DNA of 64,000 nt, taken from the NCBI RefSeq assembly GCF_006440775.1, contig NZ_VFTZ01000014.1:1-64000 (forward strand). Direction: 5' to 3'. Of the stretch, positions 1 through 9,199 are shown one piece after another (positions within the stretch are counted from its first letter, which is position 1; each line of letters begins with the position of its first letter). Origin of the DNA: Mesorhizobium sp. B2-7-2. Lineage in GTDB: Bacteria > Pseudomonadota > Alphaproteobacteria > Rhizobiales > Rhizobiaceae. The notes under the pieces are model-generated. The model saw nothing but the letters and a program-made list of their open reading frames with translations, had not been told where the DNA came from and ran no database searches. The position numbers and the translations under genes were made by a program.

Positions 1-1
1 C

Positions 2-343
2 GACACCTACACGGTCGCCAGCCTGAAGATCTTCTCCGGCACCACCGCAGCCAGCGACACTCAGATCCAGGCGATGATGAACGTCGTCGATGCCGCGCTC
101 AAGTCCATGACGAACGCGGCCACCAAGCTCGGCGCGGCCAAGAGCTCGATCAACCTGCAGAAGACCTTCACCTCGAGCCTGATGGACTCCATCGATCGCG
201 GCGTCGGCCAGCTCGTCGATGCCGACATGAACAAGGAATCGACCCGCCTCCAGGCGCTGCAGGTTCAGCAGCAGCTCGGCGTCCAGGCGCTGTCGATCGC
301 CAACGGCTCGTCGCAGTCGATCCTGTCGCTCTTCCGCGGCTGA
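2..343 (+). CDS. Flagellin, C-terminal part (cut by window start)
   Basis: The reading frame is open from the first bases and ends at the TGA at 341-343, so only the C-terminal part of a flagellin is present. The last 70 or so residues carry the flagellin D0/D1 C-terminal helix (DSIDRGVGQLVDADMNKES, then LQALQVQQQLG, ending SILSLFRG). They are almost identical to the end of the complete flagellin at 602-1672, so the two genes are tandem paralogs. Flagellin is secreted by the flagellar type III apparatus and polymerises into the filament. A strong hairpin follows at 370-400. Confidence 0.95.
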   Translation, partial: DTYTVASLKIFSGTTAASDTQIQAMMNVVDAALKSMTNAATKLGAAKSSINLQKTFTSSLMDSIDRGVGQLVDADMNKESTRLQALQVQQQLGVQALSIANGSSQSILSLFRG

Positions 344-369
344 TCACTTCATACTGACCGGACCAAAGC

Positions 370-400
370 ATCGGGCCGCGCCAAAAGCGCGGCCCGATTT
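370..400 (+). terminator. Rho-independent terminator after the first flagellin
   Basis: A perfect 12-bp stem (ATCGGGCCGCGC at 370-381 pairing with 387-398) with a 5-nt loop is followed by a short T stretch. It lies 27 bp after the flagellin stop codon, so each flagellin gene seems to be its own transcript. Confidence 0.8.
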
Positions 401-601
401 GCGTTTGCTCAAGGCTCGCGCAACCCTCGTTCCCTAACCTCTCGGAAGCCTACTTTTAATAGGCCATTAACCATATCGCGGTAGGTATGGTTAACCAATC
501 ACTTAGGTTGTCGAATCGGCCCGACCGGCACGATTCGCAACCGATGGACAGGCCCAACCCGGCCTGTATGGCATGCCGGCTTTTGAGAAGGAGCGAGTTT
601 C
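401..601 (+). promoter_or_regulatory. Promoter region and RBS of the second flagellin
   Basis: This gene-free stretch separates the first flagellin's terminator from the second flagellin. It holds an AT-rich patch around 450-500 and a clear ribosome binding site, AAGGAG at 588-593, 8 bp before the TTG start at 602. I could not assign a specific sigma factor box. Confidence 0.5.
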
Positions 602-1672
602 TTGGCGAGCATCATGACGAACGCTGCGGCGTTGACTGCACTTCAAAGCCTCAACGCCACCAACAAATCGCTCGAGCAGACGCAGGCCCGGATTTCGACC
701 GGCTATCGGGTTTCCGAGGCCGCCGACAACGCCGCCTACTGGTCGATCGCCACCACCATGCGCTCCGACAATCAAGCACTCTCCACGGTGCAGGACGCGC
801 TCGGCCTCGGCGCCTCGAAAGTCGATACAGCCTATACCGGCATGAACAACGTCCTTTCGACGATCGGCCAACTCAAGACCAAGCTTCTGTCGGCCGTCGG
901 CCAGTCGGATGCAAACAAGGCCAAGACGCAGACCGAAATCACCACGCTTCAAGCGCAGATGAAATCCTTCGCCGATGCCGCCACCTTCTCCGGCTCGAAT
1001 TACCTTTCGGTGACGTCAACCCAGGTCGCCGCCGCCAATGACGGCGTCCAGCCCGACGCCCAGATCGTCTCCTCGTTCAACCGCTCCTCGTCCGGCGCCA
1101 TCTCGCTCGGCACCATCGACATCAATGTCGAGAGCACCAAGCTGTTCGATTCCGGCCTCGCAACGGCCGTCAAGAACCAGGGCATTCTCGATCGCAAGAC
1201 TTCGATCTACTCCACCGCCGCGGACCAGTCGGCATATGATGCCGCCTACGCGGCCTCGATCGCCGGCGGCGCCACCGACATCGCCGCCAACACCGCGGGC
1301 CAGGGAGCTGTGACGGGCACGCCCGTCAAGATCGACAACGTTTCCGCCTTCAATCTCGACATCACGGCAGCGGGCGTGACCGATGACATCATCACGCAGA
1401 TGGTCACCAAGATCGACAACGTCATGAGTCAGCTTACCGACGCCGCCACCGTGCTCGGCGCCGCTAAGAGCTCGATCGACCTGCAGAAGACCTTCACGCA
1501 GAGCCTGATGGACTCTATCGACCGCGGCGTCGGCCAGCTCGTCGATGCCGACATGAACAAGGAATCGACCCGCCTTCAGGCCCTGCAGGTGCAGCAGCAG
1601 CTCGGCATCCAGTCGCTGTCGATCGCCAACAGCTCCTCTCAGTCGATCCTGGCGCTGTTCAAGAACGGCTAA
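602..1672 (+). CDS. Flagellin
   Basis: Complete 356-residue flagellin. The N-terminal domain begins MASIMTNAAALTALQSL and contains the typical TQARISTGYRVSEAADNAAYW stretch in shorter conserved blocks; the C-terminal domain (about residues 270-356) ends SSSQSILALFKNG. The middle is variable, as expected of the surface-exposed part. I take the TTG at 602 as start because AAGGAG lies 8 bp upstream and rhizobial flagellins usually begin MASI; ATG 614 is the alternative. The product is exported and forms the filament together with the neighbouring flagellin. Confidence 0.97.
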   Translation: MASIMTNAAALTALQSLNATNKSLEQTQARISTGYRVSEAADNAAYWSIATTMRSDNQALSTVQDALGLGASKVDTAYTGMNNVLSTIGQLKTKLLSAVGQSDANKAKTQTEITTLQAQMKSFADAATFSGSNYLSVTSTQVAAANDGVQPDAQIVSSFNRSSSGAISLGTIDINVESTKLFDSGLATAVKNQGILDRKTSIYSTAADQSAYDAAYAASIAGGATDIAANTAGQGAVTGTPVKIDNVSAFNLDITAAGVTDDIITQMVTKIDNVMSQLTDAATVLGAAKSSIDLQKTFTQSLMDSIDRGVGQLVDADMNKESTRLQALQVQQQLGIQSLSIANSSSQSILALFKNG

Positions 1673-1696
1673 GCGGCAGAAACATTCCGACCAGCG

Positions 1697-1726
1697 AAAG
1701 GCCGCGCCTCGGGCGCGGCCTTTTTC
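1697..1726 (+). terminator. Rho-independent terminator after the flagellin
   Basis: A 12-bp perfect stem (AAAGGCCGCGCC at 1697-1708 with its complement at 1712-1723) closes a 3-nt loop and runs into a T tract. It lies 24 bp after the stop codon. Confidence 0.9.
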
Positions 1727-1846
1727 GTTTTTCGATAAGAGGCCGGGTCGACGCTTTGCTGGACCTTCGGCGGCACGCCTATCATCCTCGCACAAGCTTC
1801 GCGGTCTAGTCTTCCGGCGGACAGTCATGCTGGGAGCGGTTGAGTC

Positions 1847-3505
1847 GTGCCGGAACAGATCCAGAGCATCATCGCGAATTTGAAGAGCTTCGGCGTGAGG
1901 CGTCTGGCGCTCATGGGCGGCATCGCGGCCCTGGTCATGGCCGTCATCGGCATCGCGTCGGTCTATCTCAACCGTCCGGCCTATGAGACGCTCTATGTCG
2001 GCCTCGAGCGTTCCGACGTCAACCAGATCGGACTGGTGCTGGCCGACGCCGGCATCGGCTTCGATGTCGGCTCCGACGGCACATCCGTGATGGTGCCGGC
2101 CGGCACCACCGCGCAGGCGCGCATGCTGCTTGCCGAGAAAGGCCTGCCGACCAGCGCCAATGCCGGCTACGAGCTGTTCGACAATGTCGGCTCGCTCGGC
2201 CTCACCTCCTTCATGCAGCAGATCACCCGCGTGCGCGCGCTGGAAGGCGAGATCGCGCGCACCATCCAGTCGATTTCCGGCGTCAAGGCGGCTCGAGTCC
2301 ACATAGTCATGTCCGAGCGCGCCAATTTCCGCCGCGACGAGCAGCAGCCCTCCGCCTCGGTGGTCATCCGCTATGCCGGCAGCGATGCTGAGAAGAGCGC
2401 CATGTCGATCCGCCACCTCGTCGCCGCGGCCGTTCCCGGCCTCTCGGCCGACAAGGTCACCGTGCTCGATTCCAACGGCAACCTTTTGGCCGCCGGCGAC
2501 GACCCGTCCAACACGAGCGCCGCGCGCACGCTGGGCGTCGAGCAGACGGTCGAGGCGCAGATCGGCGACAACATCCGCCGCGCGCTCACCCCTTATCTCG
2601 GCCCGGACAATTTCCGCGCCAGCGTCAAGGCCGACGTCAACACCGACACGCGCCAGACCGAGGAGACGATCTTCGATCCGAACTCGCGCGTCGAGCGTTC
2701 GGTGCAGTCGGTGAAAACCAACGAGGCCAGCAACCAGAAGCAGGCCTCGACCCCGACCAGCGTCGAGCAGAACCTGCCCGAGACGCAGACCACCAGCACC
2801 GAGGGCCCGCAATCCACCTCGCAGAACGACCGCAAGGAAGAGATCACGAACTACGAGATCAATTCCAAGAAGATCGCCACTGTCTCCAACGGCTACACGG
2901 TCAACAAGATGTCGATCGCGGTCGTGGTCAACCAGGATCGCCTGAAGACCATCCTCGGCAAGGACGCCACGCCGGAACAGATCGCCAAGCGCGTCGCCGA
3001 CATCCAGAAGATGGTCGCCTCGGCCACCGGCTTCGACGACAAGCGCGGCGACATCATCGATGTCTCGGCGGTCGAATTCATCAACGGCCTCGACGGCGAG
3101 CCGATCGATCAGCCTGGCATTCTCGCCTCGATCGGCACCTATACCGGTACGCTGATCAATGCCGGCGCATTCATCGTTGTCGTCTTCCTGGTGGCCTTCT
3201 TCGGCCTCAAGCCGATGGCCGCCGCGCTGACGGCGTCGGCGAGGCCTACGGCCATTGCCGGCCCGAGCTTCGACGACGTGCAGCGTTCCTTGCCGACGCC
3301 CGATGCGCCGGTCGCCGCGATCACCGCCGAGACCCCGGCCGGCGCCCTGTCCGGCGCGCGCGCCGGTGCAACCCCGCTCGATGATCTTCGCCAGAAAATC
3401 CGGCCGGCGCCGCAGGACCGGCTTGCCCGCATGGTCGACCTCAACGAGGAGCGCACCGCGCAGATTCTGCGCAAATGGGCAGCCGTCCCGGAAGCCGTGG
3501 GTTAG
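1847..3505 (+). CDS. fliF: Flagellar MS-ring protein FliF
   Basis: A 552-residue FliF, the inner-membrane MS-ring on which the basal body and export gate assemble. A membrane segment lies near residues 20-42, followed by the YscJ/FliF ring-building motif domains with ARVHIVMSERANFRR. A polar low-complexity stretch comes next, then a second membrane segment near residues 435-457. The extreme C-terminus has the FliG-binding helix (RLARMVDLNEERTAQILRKW). The start is a GTG at 1847 preceded by GGGAGCGG. It opens a run of flagellar genes, with the FliH-like gene starting 3 bp after its stop. Confidence 0.97.
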   Translation: MPEQIQSIIANLKSFGVRRLALMGGIAALVMAVIGIASVYLNRPAYETLYVGLERSDVNQIGLVLADAGIGFDVGSDGTSVMVPAGTTAQARMLLAEKGLPTSANAGYELFDNVGSLGLTSFMQQITRVRALEGEIARTIQSISGVKAARVHIVMSERANFRRDEQQPSASVVIRYAGSDAEKSAMSIRHLVAAAVPGLSADKVTVLDSNGNLLAAGDDPSNTSAARTLGVEQTVEAQIGDNIRRALTPYLGPDNFRASVKADVNTDTRQTEETIFDPNSRVERSVQSVKTNEASNQKQASTPTSVEQNLPETQTTSTEGPQSTSQNDRKEEITNYEINSKKIATVSNGYTVNKMSIAVVVNQDRLKTILGKDATPEQIAKRVADIQKMVASATGFDDKRGDIIDVSAVEFINGLDGEPIDQPGILASIGTYTGTLINAGAFIVVVFLVAFFGLKPMAAALTASARPTAIAGPSFDDVQRSLPTPDAPVAAITAETPAGALSGARAGATPLDDLRQKIRPAPQDRLARMVDLNEERTAQILRKWAAVPEAVG

Positions 3506-3508
3506 GCC

Positions 3509-4135
3509 ATGGCCTCGGCAGCCCTCTTCGATCTCCTGCCCGATTTTGGTTCGCGCACGCCGCGTGCCAATCAGGCGCCGACCGCGCGCGACGCCGAGCA
3601 TCTGCCGGCCGCGCCGGAGCCGCAGGCCGACATCGGCGCGCTGATCGCCGGGGCCGTGGCCGACGCGGAGGCAGCGCTCGAGGCGCGCCTCGCGCTCGCC
3701 CATCAGGCAGCGCTCGACGCCGAGCGCCAGGCCAGCGACCAGGCCGCGCAAAGATTCCTTGAAAGCTTCGGCGGCGATCTCGGCACCGCTGTTGCCACGC
3801 GCATCGAGGCCATGGAGCAGCGCGTTGCCGAGCTTGCCGGCGCAACCGTCGCCCGTATCGTCGGCGGCCTTCTCAGCGACGACCTGCAGGAGCGTTCGCT
3901 CGCCGCCCTTTCCCGCGCCATCAGTGCGGCGGTCGCCGACAGCGAGGCCGTGCGCATCGCTGTCCGCGGACCGCTGTCACTGTTCGAGCCGCTGCAGGCG
4001 GCGCTCGGATCCCGCGCCGCCAATCTCGCCTTCAGCGAGGCGCCGGGCTTCGACCTGACCATCACCATCGACGAGACCGTGTTCGAGACGCGTATCGCCG
4101 AGTGGTCGGCGTCCTTGTCGGAGGTCCTGTCATGA
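3509..4135 (+). CDS. FliH-like flagellar export ATPase regulator
   Basis: A 208-residue protein between fliF and motB. The N-terminal third is proline- and alanine-rich. The middle (about 55-130) is a charged alanine-rich helix typical of coiled coils, and the C-terminal domain resembles the FliH/SctL fold, ending near VFETRIAEWSASLSEVL. Its size and place next to fliF fit FliH, which binds the export ATPase FliI; this is inferred from architecture because FliH sequences diverge strongly. Its TGA overlaps the ATG of motB (ATGA), so the two are translationally coupled. Confidence 0.6.
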   Translation: MASAALFDLLPDFGSRTPRANQAPTARDAEHLPAAPEPQADIGALIAGAVADAEAALEARLALAHQAALDAERQASDQAAQRFLESFGGDLGTAVATRIEAMEQRVAELAGATVARIVGGLLSDDLQERSLAALSRAISAAVADSEAVRIAVRGPLSLFEPLQAALGSRAANLAFSEAPGFDLTITIDETVFETRIAEWSASLSEVLS

Positions 4136-5550
4136 GCGCCGTCGATCATGCCGACACCCGGCACGAGATCATCATCGTCAAGCGCAATCACGACAGTCAT
4201 GACGACGGTCACCATGGTGGCGTGTGGAAGATCGCCTTCGCCGACTTCATGACGGCGATGATGTGCTTCTTCCTCGTCATGTGGCTGATCAACGCCGCCA
4301 ACGAGCAGACCAAGGCAGCCGTCGCCAGCTATTTCAATCCGGTCGAGCTGATCGATCGCAACTCCAGCCGCAAGGGCCTGGAAGACCTCGGCGACGGCCC
4401 GAGCAAGGTCGGATTGACCGCGGACAACCCGCAGCAGGGCGCGACCAAGGCGGGCGACGACGGCAAGGGCGGCGCCGGTTCCTCCGAACGCCGCCAGACC
4501 AAGGACGGGGCGCAGGATGCCCAGCTCTCCGACGAAAAGCTGTTCGCCGATCCCTACGCGGTGCTGGCGGAGATCGCCGCCGATACAGGCGTGATGCAGA
4601 ACGTCAGCGCCAAGGGCGAAGGCGGCGCCCAGGCGGCCGGTCCGGCAACCGGCGCATCCGGCGGCGAATCCTATCGCGATCCGTTCGCGCCGGATTTCTG
4701 GTCGCAGCAAGTGGCGGCGCCTGGCGCCGAGGCCACCGCCGAACGCGCCTGGATCGAAGGCGATCCGGTCAAGCCCGGCGAGAAGGTCGCCACCATCGCG
4801 GTACAAAAGGTGAAGGCCGTTCCGGCCGCTCCTGCGCTGGCGGCCGCGCCGCTGGAGCCGCTGGCAACTCCGCAAAAGACCGAGGCCAAGAGCGGGCCAA
4901 AGGCCGCGCAAGCCGGGGCCGAGACGCCGTCGGGCGAAGCAGACAAGACCGAGATAGCCCAAGGCGGGAAAGCTGAAGTCGACAAGCGCGAGGCTGCAGC
5001 GGCCGACACCAAGGCCGAAACCGCGAAGGCGGAGAAGACTGAACCCGAGCAAGCCGCCGACAAAGGCGACAAGGCGCCGAGCAAAGCCGCTCTTCAGGAA
5101 GCGGCGGATATCAAGAAGGAACTCGCCAAGGCATTCCTGCCGGGTGAAAAGCTCGCCGACGGCGTCTCGGTCGAGGCCACCGACAAGGGCGTCGTCATTT
5201 CGATTACCGACCAGCTCGATTTCGGCATGTTCGAGATCGGCTCGGCCATGCCGCGCCGCGAGCTGGTGCTGGCGATGGAAAAGATCGGCCGCATCGTCAA
5301 CGAGAAGAAGGGCACCATCACCATCAGCGGCCACACGGACGCGCGGCCGTTTCGCAGCGACACTTACGACAACTGGCGGCTGTCCACCGCGCGCGCCCAT
5401 TCGGCCTACTACATGCTGGTGCGCGGGGGCGTCGACGAAAGCCGCATCACCGAGGTCGCGGGCTTCGCCGACCGGCAGCCAAAGATCGCCTCCGATCCGA
5501 TGGCTGCCGCGAACCGGCGCATCGAAATCCTGATGGCGGCCGGCGGATGA
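4132..5550 (+). CDS. motB: Flagellar motor stator protein MotB
   Basis: MotB, 472 residues, anchors the stator to peptidoglycan and forms the proton channel with MotA. The single membrane segment at about 36-56 carries the conserved proton-binding aspartate (ADFMTAMMCFFLVMW, D38). A long Lys/Ala/Glu-rich linker follows (about 110-330), and the C-terminal OmpA-like peptidoglycan-binding domain has SGHTDARP and ANRRIEI. The start at ATG 4132 is chosen because it overlaps the preceding stop and gives the usual N-terminus; the open frame extends ten codons further upstream. The linker is long compared with enteric MotB, as is usual in rhizobia. Confidence 0.95.
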   Translation: MSAVDHADTRHEIIIVKRNHDSHDDGHHGGVWKIAFADFMTAMMCFFLVMWLINAANEQTKAAVASYFNPVELIDRNSSRKGLEDLGDGPSKVGLTADNPQQGATKAGDDGKGGAGSSERRQTKDGAQDAQLSDEKLFADPYAVLAEIAADTGVMQNVSAKGEGGAQAAGPATGASGGESYRDPFAPDFWSQQVAAPGAEATAERAWIEGDPVKPGEKVATIAVQKVKAVPAAPALAAAPLEPLATPQKTEAKSGPKAAQAGAETPSGEADKTEIAQGGKAEVDKREAAAADTKAETAKAEKTEPEQAADKGDKAPSKAALQEAADIKKELAKAFLPGEKLADGVSVEATDKGVVISITDQLDFGMFEIGSAMPRRELVLAMEKIGRIVNEKKGTITISGHTDARPFRSDTYDNWRLSTARAHSAYYMLVRGGVDESRITEVAGFADRQPKIASDPMAAANRRIEILMAAGG

Positions 5551-7112
5551 GGGCCAGGACCGTCATCGGCCATGCGATGGAGCGCTTCGCCGTTTCAGCG
5601 AAACGGCGAGCCGCTCCACCTCCTTGCCTTGGCGCAATTCCAAACGGAAGACCGCCTCACGCTTTTCCTGGGATGGCGCTGGCGCTGGCGCTGTTCGTCG
5701 CCGGGCCGTCATCGGCGGCCTTCGCGCAGGACGCCCTGCAACCCTATCAGCTCGTGCGTTCGCTGCAGCTGATCCAGGATCGCATTGCCGGCGGCGATCA
5801 TGCTGCGTTGCCGATGCAGGCAAAACTCCTCGAAATGATCGACGCCCGGATGCACAATGCCGATGCCGAGGATTTCAAGGAGCCGAAGAACTTCCGCGCT
5901 TTGCTTGTCTACGGCATGAGCGGCGGCAATCCGATGACGGTCGCGGCGGCGGCTTCGCGCGCGGCAACCGACCCGCAAAGCCTGGCCATCGCCAAAGGCG
6001 TCGTCGCCTATCTGAGCGGCCGGCCGGCCGAGGCGATCGAAATGCTGAAGCCGATCGATCCGATGGGCGTGCCCGCCGACCTCGGCGCTTTCCTGGCGCT
6101 GGTCAAGGGCTCGCTGCTTGCGACCGATGATCCTGCGGCAGCGCTGAACCTGCTCGACGAGGCGCGCCTGCTCAGCCCCGGCACGCTGGTCGAGGAGGCG
6201 GCGCTTCGCCGCTCCGTGGGCATCGCGGCCGCGCAGGGCGACGCCGCTCGTTTCGCGCTGGCTTCGACCCAGTATGTCGCGTCCTACCTCTATTCGCCTT
6301 ACGCCAGCCAGTTCGCCGATGCCTTTGTTTCCGGCGTCATCACGCTGCACATGGCGATCAGCCAGGACAAGATCGCCGACATCACCTCGATGATGGATCC
6401 CGAGCGCGAGACAGTGATCTACCTGCGCATCGCGCGCCGTGCCGCGATCGACGGGATGACGGAGCTCTCGGCTTTCGCCTCGGCGAAGGCCGAGCTGGGC
6501 CGCAACGGCAACGGCAACCGGGACGACCCGCGCACTCAGCTCTATTCGAGCCTTTCCACCATGACATCGGCCAGTGTCGATGAAGTGCGAGCCAAGCTCG
6601 GCAAGATCGATCGCGGCAAGCTTTCGCAAAGCGACCGCGACCTGCTCGACGCCGCGCAGGCCGTGGCCGGCGAAGTGATGGCGCCGGTCAAAGCGCCCGC
6701 CAATGCCGAAGCCGCACCGACAATCGTTGCAAGAGGCGACGGAGGGAAATCCGCGACCGAGGCCTCAGCCGACCCGGCCAATGCGGACTTGCCTCCCGTG
6801 GAAGGAGCGATGCTCGACCAGCCACCGGTCATGACACGCGATCCAGCGGTCGCGGTGGGCGATCCAGCGGTCGCGCCGAGCGACCAGGCGAAAGACACGG
6901 CGCCCGCCGCTTCGCTGCCCCCTGTCCCGCAGCCGGCGCAAGTATCGGCTGAAACCCCGGCGGCCGCTCCGGCTCCGACCGGCGCCGCGCCGATGGTTAA
7001 GGCATCCGCACCGGCGACGCCCGTTGCACAAGACCCAATCGATGCGGCGGTGACCAGCACGCGGCGTCAGCTCGACCAGATCGACCAACTCCTCGGAGCA
7101 GCCCCAAAATGA
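5547..7112 (+). CDS. motC: Periplasmic motility protein MotC
   Basis: MotC of rhizobia is a periplasmic partner of MotB needed for motor rotation. The ATG at 5547 overlaps the motB stop (ATGA) and gives 521 residues. Residues about 11-42 are encoded by a palindromic repeat (see 5578-5676). The hydrophobic signal segment (ALALALFVAGPSSAAFAQ) follows directly. If translation instead starts at ATG 5673, the signal peptide has no basic n-region and no good ribosome binding site, so I prefer 5547. The C-terminal quarter is Pro/Ala-rich and low-complexity. The stop overlaps the motD start. Confidence 0.9.
   Translation: MRARTVIGHAMERFAVSAKRRAAPPPCLGAIPNGRPPHAFPGMALALALFVAGPSSAAFAQDALQPYQLVRSLQLIQDRIAGGDHAALPMQAKLLEMIDARMHNADAEDFKEPKNFRALLVYGMSGGNPMTVAAAASRAATDPQSLAIAKGVVAYLSGRPAEAIEMLKPIDPMGVPADLGAFLALVKGSLLATDDPAAALNLLDEARLLSPGTLVEEAALRRSVGIAAAQGDAARFALASTQYVASYLYSPYASQFADAFVSGVITLHMAISQDKIADITSMMDPERETVIYLRIARRAAIDGMTELSAFASAKAELGRNGNGNRDDPRTQLYSSLSTMTSASVDEVRAKLGKIDRGKLSQSDRDLLDAAQAVAGEVMAPVKAPANAEAAPTIVARGDGGKSATEASADPANADLPPVEGAMLDQPPVMTRDPAVAVGDPAVAPSDQAKDTAPAASLPPVPQPAQVSAETPAAAPAPTGAAPMVKASAPATPVAQDPIDAAVTSTRRQLDQIDQLLGAAPK
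5578..5676 (-). repeat. Palindromic repeat element inside the motC 5' end
   Basis: The sequence is a diverged, reverse-oriented copy of the element seen intact at 62258-62361. An 18-bp imperfect hairpin pairs 5579-5596 with 5600-5617 (GGAGCG..TTCGCCGTTTC with GAAACGGCGA..CGCTCC). A second half runs from GCAATTCC (about 5634) to CTTTTCCTGG (about 5671). It is read in frame as part of motC and adds about 32 residues between a basic start (MRARTVIG) and the signal-peptide core. Confidence 0.8.
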
Positions 7113-8458
7113 CCAGCGTCAACCAGACCTTGCCGGGCTTTGCTTCGACACAGTCCCCGCCCCGGCAGCACACTACCGGCGACAAGGATGGGGATCAGAA
7201 TTTCGGCAAGATGGTGCATGGGACCGAGAGCCCACAGGACAAGCACACGGCCGGACCGGTGATACCGAACGCGCATCCGGCAAGGCGCTTGCCGGCCAAT
7301 GCCGGCAAGCCTGAGCCGCACCAGGACCCGCAGGGGAAAACCGGTTCGCAGAAGGCGACGGGAAAGTCCCCGAAGACCGACGGGCAATCCTTATCCGCGA
7401 AGCAGACCGCGGATAAGGATACCGCGGCGCAAGCCGACGATCCCCCGCCGCTGCAGGACCGCTTGCCGTTGCTGATGGCGCTGGGCGACATGAAGCATTT
7501 CGCGCAATCGTCGGGCGCGGGCGGCGCTGACGGTGGAGAAGCTGCCGGCGACCACGGATCGCTGGAACTGCCGCTGCGCGCCGGCAAGCGTGCGGCGGTC
7601 GACAGTTCCGCCGGGCCGCTGTCGCGATCCATCCGTTCGACGGCAGCGGACGATTCCGGGCCCGATTTTGAGCAGAAGCCGGTGAAGGCGCAAATGGCTC
7701 TCGATATGCCGGGCCGGCGTGATGCCGATGCCTTGCCGGCGCAAGGGGATGATCCGGCGGCCGATAGCCCGTTGCCGCCGCAAGGCTGGCGGCCGGCTTC
7801 CGCATCCAAGGCTTCGCTGCAATCGCAGTCGGCCGCGCAGCAGGCTCCGGGCAAGCCGTCTTCTTCCGCCGGACGCATGGAAGTCGTCAGCCAGCAGAGC
7901 TTCCCGGCGCCGGCGCAAAACCCGATCGGCCAGACGGCATCGGCGCTGGTTGAAGGGCTTGCCTCCGACAATGGCGTCCAGCAAGCCTTTGCAAGCGCCT
8001 CGACGGGCTCCCAGACGACCAATTCTGTTGCCGTTCCGACACATGTGCTGAAGATCGAGCTGCACCCTTCGGAGCTCGGATCGGTTGTCGCCAGCCTGCG
8101 GCTCTCGGGGGAGCGACTTTCGATTGAGATGAAGCCCGAGACACACGAGGCATACCGCCGTCTCACCGCCGACAGCGACGCCGTCGTCAAGTCGATGCGC
8201 AGCCTCGGCTTCGACGTCGACAAGGTCACCATCCTGCAACCCTCGATAGCGACGCATGCGGCCAGTCGCGCCGACGCAACCAGCGCCATGCCGATGTCGA
8301 CAGGCCGCGACCAGCCTTCGTTCCAGCCTGGGAACTCGGGCGGCAACGGTGCGGGCGGCGGCCGGCAACCGGGAAGGAACAATGGCGATGGCGCACAGGA
8401 ATTCGGTCGAGCCGCTTCGCCTCTTCGCGAGCGTGCTGACGACGATATGTATATCTAG
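7109..8458 (+). CDS. motD: Flagellar hook-length control protein MotD/FliK
   Basis: A 449-residue protein called MotD in rhizobia and now regarded as FliK, the secreted ruler that sets hook length and switches export specificity. The N-terminal two thirds are hydrophilic, rich in Gly, Pro, Ala and Ser. The C-terminal domain (about 305-385) is the FliK Flg_hook type: LKIELHPSELGSVVASLRL, then RLSIEMKPE and SMRSLGFDVDKVTILQP. Its ATG overlaps the motC TGA. Its 3' end overlaps the start of the next gene by 77 bp. Confidence 0.92.
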   Translation: MTSVNQTLPGFASTQSPPRQHTTGDKDGDQNFGKMVHGTESPQDKHTAGPVIPNAHPARRLPANAGKPEPHQDPQGKTGSQKATGKSPKTDGQSLSAKQTADKDTAAQADDPPPLQDRLPLLMALGDMKHFAQSSGAGGADGGEAAGDHGSLELPLRAGKRAAVDSSAGPLSRSIRSTAADDSGPDFEQKPVKAQMALDMPGRRDADALPAQGDDPAADSPLPPQGWRPASASKASLQSQSAAQQAPGKPSSSAGRMEVVSQQSFPAPAQNPIGQTASALVEGLASDNGVQQAFASASTGSQTTNSVAVPTHVLKIELHPSELGSVVASLRLSGERLSIEMKPETHEAYRRLTADSDAVVKSMRSLGFDVDKVTILQPSIATHAASRADATSAMPMSTGRDQPSFQPGNSGGNGAGGGRQPGRNNGDGAQEFGRAASPLRERADDDMYI

Positions 8459-8978
8459 TTTCGCTGCCGGCGCGGCCAGCGCCGCAGCCAATCCCTGCGA
8501 GCCGGAGATCCTGCGCGCCGCCGATCGCTACGGAGTGCCCGCCGGAATCCTGTACGCCGTCGGCCTGACCGAGACCGGAAAGAAGGGTAGTCTTCAGCCT
8601 AATGCCTTGAATATAGAAGGAAAAGCCGTGTTTCCTCGCAGTCGCGGCGAAGCGCTCGCCGCATTCGAGAACGCGCGTCGCGAGGGCAAGACGCTGATCG
8701 ATCTCGGCTGCATGCAGATAAACCATCGCTATCACGGCGCGCAGTTCCGCAGCGTCGAGGACATGCTCGACCCGCATCGCAATGTCGACTACGCGGCGCG
8801 CTTCCTGGTCAGCCTGCATGCCCGGCACATGACCTGGTCGATGGCCGTCGCCCGCTATCATGCCGGCCCCGACAACGACCCGGCGCAGAAGGTCTATGTC
8901 TGCCGCGTCATCGCCAACATGGTCGCCACCGGCTTCGGCAAATGGACGCCGAATGCCAGCACTTTTTGCAACCAATAG
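8382..8978 (+). CDS. Lytic transglycosylase of the flagellar cluster
   Basis: A 198-residue secreted protein. The N-terminus has a signal peptide (hydrophobic segment around residues 14-35) and the rest is an SLT-type lysozyme fold: PAGILYAVGLTETGKKG with the likely catalytic glutamate, then the IDLGCMQINHRYHG and ARYHAGPDN blocks. Such enzymes cut peptidoglycan so that the rod can pass. The start ATG 8382 follows GGAAGGA and lies inside motD. The same gene occupies this slot between motD and rem in S. meliloti. Confidence 0.85.
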   Translation: MAMAHRNSVEPLRLFASVLTTICISSFAAGAASAAANPCEPEILRAADRYGVPAGILYAVGLTETGKKGSLQPNALNIEGKAVFPRSRGEALAAFENARREGKTLIDLGCMQINHRYHGAQFRSVEDMLDPHRNVDYAARFLVSLHARHMTWSMAVARYHAGPDNDPAQKVYVCRVIANMVATGFGKWTPNASTFCNQ

Positions 8979-9199
8979 TTGTTTGGCTTGAGGTCCGGTC
9001 GACTTTCGCCAGCCTATCCGCCGGCCCCGATATTCGTCAGTCAGCAGCTGGCGCGAATACACCAGCGCAACCGCTTTTATTACGGTTCCCAAAAAAACTC
9101 CCAAGAAAATAGCTACAAGAAATGATGGTTTTTCAGGATTCATCGAGCCGGGTACCCCTTTCCGCACGGGGCAAGTGAAATGATTCGGAGGGCGGGCCG

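Noticed and set aside
1016..3751. 911-residue open frame on the minus strand opposite the flagellin and fliF
   Set aside because: Arg/Gly/Asp-rich shadow of a GC-rich coding region; no domain is recognisable, while the + strand carries clear FliF.
8226..9143. Minus-strand frame beginning MNPEKPSFLVAIFLGVFLGT with a convincing membrane helix
   Set aside because: The first 45 residues look protein-like, but the frame then runs antisense through the transglycosylase gene and into motD without a stop. It may be a gene remnant; not supported as a CDS.
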